Positions 6,031 through 10,226 of a stretch of 10,226 nt of DNA are shown one piece after another. Within the stretch, counting starts at the first letter, position 1. The number at the start of each line of letters is the position of its first letter. The notes below the pieces were generated by a model. The model saw nothing but the letters and a program-made list of their open reading frames with translations, was not told the origin of the DNA and ran no database searches. Source of the DNA: Treponema sp. (GTDB taxonomy: Bacteria > Spirochaetota > Spirochaetia > Treponematales > Breznakiellaceae); the NCBI GenBank assembly GCA_031259035.1, contig JAIRLZ010000257.1:1-10226 (forward strand). Reading direction: 5' to 3'. Both the position numbers and the translations under genes were made by a program.

Positions 6031-6060
6031 TTGACAAAAAATTTAAAATTATGATATAGT
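6031..6060 (+). promoter_or_regulatory. Promoter of the mntP riboswitch transcript
   Basis: A perfect -35 TTGACA (6031-6036) and a -10 TATAGT (6055-6060) with an extended TG (6052-6053) are separated by 18 bases. Transcription should start near 6066-6068, at the 5' strand of aptamer stem P1, so promoter and riboswitch positions support each other. Confidence 0.85.
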
Positions 6061-6065
6061 TAAAA

Positions 6066-6160
6066 TGTTGGAAGGGAGTAGTTGTAAAATTCAGAATCAA
6101 CATGCTGGCGGATAAGTCCGCCTGGTTCTGAATCCCTTGTGGATAACGAGACTTTTAACA
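6066..6160 (+). ncRNA. yybP-ykoY manganese riboswitch aptamer
   Basis: The family hallmarks are visible: GGGAGTAG in loop L1 (6074-6081), ATCAACATGCTGG in the L3 side (6096-6108), and AACGAGAC (6145-6152) closing the 3' side. P1 pairs tgttggaag (6066-6074) with cttttaaca (6152-6160), nine pairs including two G-U. A second arm pairs attcagaa (6089-6096) with ttctgaat (6126-6133) and is capped by ggcgga/tccgcc (6107-6112 with 6117-6122). This class binds Mn2+ at the L1-L3 interface and activates Mn2+ exporter genes. The adjacent gene is mntP, which agrees. Confidence 0.93.
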
Positions 6161-6203
6161 TGGTTTTTCCTTTTTGGGAAAATTATGTTAAAAGTCTTTT
6201 TTT
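6149..6203 (+). terminator. Riboswitch-controlled intrinsic terminator
   Basis: A 22-bp hairpin: agacttttaacat (6149-6161) pairs perfectly with 6185-6197, continuing through nine more pairs (6162-6170 with 6176-6184, three of them G-U) to a T5 loop, and is followed by seven T (6197-6203). Its 5' strand contains the whole 3' strand of aptamer P1 (6152-6160), so P1 and the terminator cannot coexist. Mn2+-stabilised P1 should allow read-through into mntP; without metal the terminator should win. Confidence 0.9.
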
Positions 6204-6232
6204 ATGCCTAATTTTGAGAGAGGCGGATTATT

Positions 6233-6799
6233 ATGGATTTATTGGAAATTGTTTTAATTGCCGTAGGATTGGCCATGGACGCATTCGCCGTCTCAATTAC
6301 ACTGGGCTTGTCCACAAGAAAGCTTAGACCAACGCGCATAATAATTCCAGGCGTGTATTTTGGCTTTTTTCAATTCCTTATGCCGGTGATCGGATATTTT
6401 GCGGGCGTTTATTTTGCAAATAAGATCGAATATCTAGATCATTGGATTGCGTTCGCTTTGCTCGGAGTTATTGGCGGGAAAATGATAAAAGACAGCTTCT
6501 CAAAGGAACATGGAGAGGGCGAGGCGGATGGCGACTCTTTTGGGTTTATAAAAATGCTTGTTTTGGCTGTCGCAACCAGCATTGATGCGCTGGCTGTAGG
6601 TGTAACATTCGCCTTTCTTAAGGTCAATATATATACGGCGGCGTCAATAACCGGCGTGATAACCTGTTTTATAGCGATGAGCGGAGTCATAATTGGCAGT
6701 ATATTTGGAATGAGATTTAAATCAATCGCGGGATGTATGGGAGGGGCGGTTCTTGTCATCATTGGGATTAAAATTGTAATTGAACATATGTTTTTTTAA
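6233..6799 (+). CDS. mntP: Manganese efflux pump MntP
   Basis: A 188-residue inner-membrane protein of the MntP (YebN, DUF204) family, which exports Mn2+ and so protects against manganese toxicity. It is the family's usual length, with six predicted membrane helices in two repeated halves. Each half carries the conserved acidic signature: GLAMDAFAVSI at 12-22 (D16) and ATSIDALAVGVTF at 114-126 (D118). A short charged cytosolic loop (about 86-103, KDSFSKEHGEGEADGD) joins the halves. AGAGAGG at 6217-6223 lies nine bases before the ATG. The gene sits 30 bases after the terminator of an upstream yybP-ykoY riboswitch, so it should be induced by Mn2+ through antitermination. Its GC content is lower than that of the flanking nuclease-helicase and pbpC genes. 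It ends seven bases from the end of convergent pbpC. Confidence 0.95.
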   Translation: MDLLEIVLIAVGLAMDAFAVSITLGLSTRKLRPTRIIIPGVYFGFFQFLMPVIGYFAGVYFANKIEYLDHWIAFALLGVIGGKMIKDSFSKEHGEGEADGDSFGFIKMLVLAVATSIDALAVGVTFAFLKVNIYTAASITGVITCFIAMSGVIIGSIFGMRFKSIAGCMGGAVLVIIGIKIVIEHMFF

Positions 6800-6806
6800 T
6801 GGAACA

Positions 6807-9110
6807 TCACCGCACTTCAAACTCAACGTGAGCGCCGCTCGCGTCATCTTCGACAAAAACCATCCGCTTCCCCCGCGAAACCGGCGCCATGAAAACGCCC
6901 GCGCTGTCAAGGCTTCCCGCCAAAACGTCGTCAACAAACACAAGCGCGCCGTCTCCAAAACCGGATGTCTCTATCCGAATCGCCTGCGCGTCCGCCGGCA
7001 ATGACGGATCGACATAAAACACGGTGCCGCTCAGGGGCAGCCGTATGGTTCCATCGCCCCGCCGCGCCCGCCCCGCGCGGCGCCGTTCCGCAAGCCATGA
7101 CTGGTACTCGCCGGGATAGACAACGCCGTCAGCGCGATGCCACTCGCAGACGTCAGGCGTTCTGTCGCGGAGCAGCCATTCGCGCAGGGTTCCGGCGCAG
7201 AACCGCGCCGCCCTCATGCCGGAAAGCGCGCATAGTTCCACGTCGACCATCTCGCCAACGTCCTCCGGCGCACCGCCGGACGCCGGTACGCCGGACAGAT
7301 CGGCATCGGGATGCGCCGCCTCCAGAGCGCTGAGAATATCCGCCGCGATACGCGCCGGAATGGAACTGCCCGTCTTTCCAACCACAGTCGCGCCTGAAAA
7401 ATTGCCCATCCACACCCCAACCGTCCACCGCCTGGTCGCGCCCAAGGCCCAGATGTTCTGGTATTGATTAGCCGTCCCTGTCTTAAACATGGAACGAAAG
7501 GGCGTCGAAAACGCCGGCGCGGCGCCAAAGCCCGTCCAGCGGCTCGCCTTGTCGGAAAGAATGTCGCGGATGACAAATGCCGCATACGGAGACATGGCTT
7601 GTACGCTGTCCACGCTCTCGCGCTCTTCTTCAATAAAACGCAGGCCAACCAGCTTTCCTTCCCGTTGAAACACGGAAAACGCCCTCGCCAGTTCTTCAAG
7701 GCTAACCTCCGCATTGCCCAGGGCAAGCCCTGTTCCGTACGCCCCCCGCTTTTCGGCGATAGACGTAAAACCCAGGGACTCAAGGCTGTCTTCAAATCGG
7801 CCTACGCCGATCCGCTCCAGCGTCCACACTGCCGGCACGTTCAGAGACGAGGCGAGCGCGACCCGCATACGCACCGGGCCGTTAAACCTGCGGTTGAAAT
7901 TCGCCGGTATATACGCTTCTCCCGCGCCGAAAACACTCGGAATATCGGGCAGAATGGCGTTGGGTCCAAAGCCGCTGTCCAGGGCGAGCGCGTACAGAAA
8001 GGGCTTTAAGCACGAGCCGGGCTGATTGCGCGTCCGCACCCCGTCTATCTTGCCGGAAACCGCGTCATCGAACCACGAAACCGACCCCACGTAGCACAAC
8101 ACCGCGCCGGTCGCATTCTCTATAACCAATATGGATCCGTTGCTCACGCGATTAAGAGCGAGTTTTGCGAGTTCCGCGCCGAGGCGTTCTTCGGCGTACA
8201 GTTGGAGATCGAGATCAAGCGTTGTTTTGACAGGACGCTGAACGCCGCCGCTAGAGGCGCGGCCTCCAGAAGCGCCCTCCAAAGTCTCCGCATAGTTTGA
8301 AAGCAGGGATCGCGCCCTTTCCGTAAAGTGCGGCGCGTAAAAAGGAGTTTTGGCGTCCGCCGCCGGCCCGTCCGGGGGCGGCGCGGCGGCTTCAGCGACA
8401 GCGGCGGCGACAGCCTCCGCGTCCACATTGCACCGGACGGCAAGCCGCCGCGCCGCGGCGAGAGCGGCCTCCGCATTGCAAGTTGGGTCGTACAAACCGG
8501 GCCGGCGCGGCACAACGGCGAGCGCCGCGGCCCGCGCCTCATCCAATGCCGCCGCGGCCACACCGAAGCGGGCGCGGCTGAAAGCGCCGATCCCTTCAAT
8601 GTTGCTCCCAAAAGGAATCGCGTTGAGCCACAGTTCCAGAATGGCGTCTTTTGAAAGCCGCGCCTCAAGCCGCAATGCGTCGGCAGCCTCCGCCATCTTT
8701 CCGCCAAGTCCCCGCGCGCGGGGCTTTATGAGCCGCGCAAGCTGCATGGTGATGGTTGACGCGCCGGAGACCACCCGCTTTGCGGAGGCGTTGCGGATCG
8801 CGCTCGCGATAACCGCGACCGGATCGACGCCGCTATGATAGTAGAATCGTTTGTCTTCCGCTTTAATAAACACGTTCCGTACGTCGCGAGGAATGTCTTC
8901 TATGTCCGTCCACTCCCGCCTAACGCCGTCTCGCGCCGGAAACACCCTCAGCGTCACGCCGTTTTTATCTGTGAGTACAAGGCTGTAATCCCGTTCTACA
9001 AACGCCCTCAATGCAGGATAGGGAAGAAAACGGAGCGCAAGATACGCCGCAAAAAAGAAGAGAGCGAACATGGCGAGAAGCGTCGCAAAGGTTTTCACGG
9101 TTTTTTTCAT
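6807..9110 (-). CDS. pbpC: Penicillin-binding protein 1C (PbpC)
   Basis: A bifunctional class A penicillin-binding protein that polymerises and crosslinks peptidoglycan on the outer face of the inner membrane. It has a cytosolic MKK, one membrane anchor (about 7-29), a family 51 glycosyltransferase domain (EDKRFYYHSGVDP 85-97, GASTITMQLARL 116-127, RLSKDAILELWLNAIPFGSNIEGI 151-174), and a transpeptidase domain with SxxK (S366-CLK), SxN (S422-L-N424) and KTG (543-545). A Cys-containing stretch ending DVCEWH (653-658) and a BiPBP_C-type domain (about 688-767, SGTVFYVDPSLP at 694-705) mark it as the 1C subtype; its 767 residues match the family's length. Residues 185-250 are Ala-rich. No alpha-2-macroglobulin gene, its common partner, is in the window. 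An in-frame stop just before ATG 9110 fixes the start; there is no Shine-Dalgarno, and the ATG overlaps the TGA of an upstream frame, suggesting translational coupling. Confidence 0.93.
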   Translation of the reverse strand: MKKTVKTFATLLAMFALFFFAAYLALRFLPYPALRAFVERDYSLVLTDKNGVTLRVFPARDGVRREWTDIEDIPRDVRNVFIKAEDKRFYYHSGVDPVAVIASAIRNASAKRVVSGASTITMQLARLIKPRARGLGGKMAEAADALRLEARLSKDAILELWLNAIPFGSNIEGIGAFSRARFGVAAAALDEARAAALAVVPRRPGLYDPTCNAEAALAAARRLAVRCNVDAEAVAAAVAEAAAPPPDGPAADAKTPFYAPHFTERARSLLSNYAETLEGASGGRASSGGVQRPVKTTLDLDLQLYAEERLGAELAKLALNRVSNGSILVIENATGAVLCYVGSVSWFDDAVSGKIDGVRTRNQPGSCLKPFLYALALDSGFGPNAILPDIPSVFGAGEAYIPANFNRRFNGPVRMRVALASSLNVPAVWTLERIGVGRFEDSLESLGFTSIAEKRGAYGTGLALGNAEVSLEELARAFSVFQREGKLVGLRFIEEERESVDSVQAMSPYAAFVIRDILSDKASRWTGFGAAPAFSTPFRSMFKTGTANQYQNIWALGATRRWTVGVWMGNFSGATVVGKTGSSIPARIAADILSALEAAHPDADLSGVPASGGAPEDVGEMVDVELCALSGMRAARFCAGTLREWLLRDRTPDVCEWHRADGVVYPGEYQSWLAERRRAGRARRGDGTIRLPLSGTVFYVDPSLPADAQAIRIETSGFGDGALVFVDDVLAGSLDSAGVFMAPVSRGKRMVFVEDDASGAHVEFEVR

Positions 9111-9280
9111 GGTTTAGATACGACAAACGCGGCAAGACGTTTGTCTATCGCTTCATGGTATTCCGCATCATCAGGATTGTCAAGCCGCCGCCGCGCCTCA
9201 TAAAAAATGGTGCCGGAAAGAGAAACAGGCGGCGCCCCAGGAACGGATTGATTTTTCCTACCTTCGCCTATATACTGAGC
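9107..9280 (-). pseudogene. Start-less reading frame overlapping pbpC by ATGA
   Basis: On the minus strand an open frame of 57 codons follows a TAA (9283-9281) and ends with TGA at 9109-9107, overlapping the pbpC ATG. Its second half reads like a real soluble protein: GTIFYEARRRL, DNPDDAEYHEAIDKR, LAAFVVSKP, hydrophilic with an amphipathic helical pattern. No ATG, GTG or TTG exists in the frame. Either it is the C-terminal remnant of a gene broken by frameshift or deletion, or it starts at a rare codon such as ATT (in GTIFYE). The GAAGGTAGG near 9265-9257 is a degenerate ribosome-binding candidate. pbpC has no ribosome binding site of its own, so translation of this frame would explain its expression. 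I do not recognise the family. Confidence 0.35.
9248..9276 (+). promoter_or_regulatory. Promoter for the GH13 gene
   Basis: TTGATT (9248-9253) and TATACT (9271-9276) are spaced by exactly 17 bases. Transcription would start near 9283 and give a leader of about 97 nt that contains the inverted repeat at 9295-9345. The promoter lies within the start-less minus-strand frame. Confidence 0.65.
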
Positions 9281-9294
9281 TTATGCCATATAAA

Positions 9295-9345
9295 AGCCTG
9301 TTCAAAACCAATCCCGAACCGTAGGCTCGCGTTTTGAAACAGGCT
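9295..9345. repeat. 13-bp bulged hairpin between pbpC and GH13 genes
   Basis: Bases 9295-9308 (agcctgttcaaaac) pair with 9331-9345 (gttttgaaacaggct) with a single bulged A, around a 22-base loop. On the plus strand it lies in the leader of the GH13 gene with no T-run after it. On the minus strand the stem is followed by TTTTATAT, so it could weakly terminate leftward transcripts arriving from beyond the GH13 gene and insulate pbpC. Confidence 0.65.
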
Positions 9346-9367
9346 CTTGGAACAAACTCAGCGTGAC

Positions 9368-9374
9368 AAGGAGG
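9368..9374 (+). promoter_or_regulatory. Consensus ribosome binding site
   Basis: AAGGAGG at 9368-9374 is a perfect Shine-Dalgarno sequence five bases before ATG 9380 and fixes the start of the GH13 gene. Confidence 0.85.
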
Positions 9375-9379
9375 AAAAC

Positions 9380-10226
9380 ATGCCGCAATGGTTGGATGAC
9401 GCGGTGTTCTACGAGATTTATCCGCAGTCATTTTATGACGCGAATGGAGACGGAATCGGGGATTTTGAAGGGATCATTCAGAAACTCGACTATATCAAGG
9501 ATTTGGGGTGCAACGCGCTGTGGCTCAACCCGTGTTTTGATTCGCCCTTTAAGGATGCGGGGTATGACGTGCGGGATTACAAGAAGACCGCTCCCCGCTA
9601 CGGGACAAACGAAGACTTGAAGCGGCTTTTCGCCGAAGCGCATACGCGGAACATGCGCGTACTGCTTGATCTGGTGCCGGGACACACGAGCGAGGAGCAT
9701 CCGTGGTTTCTGAAAAGCGCGCTGGAAACGCCGAATGAGTACTGGAACCGCTACATCTGGACGGACAACTGGTTCGCGTGGGGCGCGGACGGACTGCGCA
9801 TGATCGCGGGAGAGGCGCCGCGCAACGCTTCGTACGTCACCAATTTCTTCAAATGCCAGCCCGCCCTGAATTACGGGTTCCTCAACCCCAGGGAGCCGTG
9901 GCAACTGCCGGTCAACCACCCGGACGCGCTCGCCACACGAGAAGCGCTCAAGGATGTCATGCGTTTCTGGCTGGACGCCGGCGCGGACGGTTTTCGGGTG
10001 GATATGGCGGACTCTCTGGTTAAATTCGACGACGAGCGAAAGAGCGGCGCGTCCGCGGTGTGGAAGGACGTACGCGCCATGCTGGATAAGGACTACCCGG
10101 AAGCCGCTCTCGTGAGCGAATGGAGCGATCCGCCGCTTGCGCTGAACGCGGGTTTTCACATGGATTTTCTGCTTGACCATGCCGGCGGCGGGTACCGGAG
10201 CCTTGTACGGGATTACCAGTTGGACG
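9380..10226 (+). CDS. GH13 alpha-amylase-family enzyme, 3' part outside window
   Basis: The first 282 residues of a glycoside hydrolase family 13 protein, which cleaves or transfers alpha-glucosidic bonds. The TIM barrel opens at once (MPQWLDDAVFYEIYPQSFYD), with the DANGDGIGDFEGI calcium-type loop at 20-32 and LDYIKDLGCNALWLNP at 36-51. Motif I reads DLVPGHTS (97-104), keeping the His but with Gly for the usual Asn. Motif II is GFRVDMAD (204-211) with nucleophile D208; motif III is ALVSEW (243-248) with acid/base E247. Motif IV, with the last catalytic Asp, lies beyond the window. No signal peptide is present, so the enzyme is probably cytosolic and acts on imported oligosaccharides. Family members of this type include alpha-glucosidases, amylomaltase-like and trehalose-synthesising enzymes; specificity cannot be set from this part. 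It has its own promoter and ribosome binding site. Confidence 0.9.
   Translation, partial: MPQWLDDAVFYEIYPQSFYDANGDGIGDFEGIIQKLDYIKDLGCNALWLNPCFDSPFKDAGYDVRDYKKTAPRYGTNEDLKRLFAEAHTRNMRVLLDLVPGHTSEEHPWFLKSALETPNEYWNRYIWTDNWFAWGADGLRMIAGEAPRNASYVTNFFKCQPALNYGFLNPREPWQLPVNHPDALATREALKDVMRFWLDAGADGFRVDMADSLVKFDDERKSGASAVWKDVRAMLDKDYPEAALVSEWSDPPLALNAGFHMDFLLDHAGGGYRSLVRDYQLD

Noticed and set aside
7214..7795. 193-codon frame within pbpC
   Set aside because: Shadow in another frame of the same strand as the transpeptidase domain; Arg-rich and without motifs.
1..10226. CRISPR array, tRNA or insertion sequence
   Set aside because: No regularly spaced direct repeats, no tRNA T-loop signature and no transposase-like frame were found on either strand.

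Overview
The window looks like a piece of bacterial chromosome of roughly 50% GC, with strong Shine-Dalgarno sites and canonical sigma70-type promoters. A full-length PbpC-type penicillin-binding protein with its C-terminal domain suggests a diderm. The gene mix (QueG-like ferredoxin protein, EndoQ-helicase fusion, MntP, GH13 enzyme) would fit an anaerobic or host-associated diderm such as a Treponema-like spirochaete, but the sequence alone does not fix the taxon.

Layout. Bases 1-487 hold no confident gene; they are packed with hairpins, one terminator-like, and an imperfect 19-bp inverted repeat. A queG-like gene (488-1456, +) converges with a long minus-strand gene (1463-4537) encoding an endonuclease Q-like PHP nuclease fused to a UvrD-type helicase. 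A structured, gene-free stretch (4538-5045) carries a strong plus-strand promoter and a leader of about 360 nt in front of a DeoR-family regulator (5046-5819). After a terminator comes the best-supported regulatory unit of the window: a promoter, a yybP-ykoY (Mn2+) riboswitch, a 22-bp intrinsic terminator and the Mn2+ exporter gene mntP (6233-6799). mntP converges with pbpC (6807-9110, minus). A coding-looking but start-less reading frame overlaps the pbpC start by ATGA. From within that region a promoter fires rightward into a GH13 alpha-amylase-family gene (9380 onward) that runs off the window.

How the parts work together. The genes are mostly single transcription units, not one pathway. 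mntP and its riboswitch form a self-contained manganese homeostasis module: metal binding should stabilise aptamer stem P1, whose 3' strand is also the 5' strand of the terminator, so efflux is switched on when Mn2+ is high. The EndoQ-UvrD fusion suggests a one-protein repair device for deaminated DNA (nick plus unwind). PbpC points to peptidoglycan work in the periplasm, the GH13 enzyme to alpha-glucan use.

Most worth a second look: the EndoQ-UvrD fusion with an apparently reduced helicase 2B region; the alternative-pairing leader before the DeoR gene; the hairpin-dense element at 1-487; the start-less frame that may be translationally coupled to pbpC, which lacks its own ribosome binding site; and the Asp-to-Asn change in the QueG-like active site.
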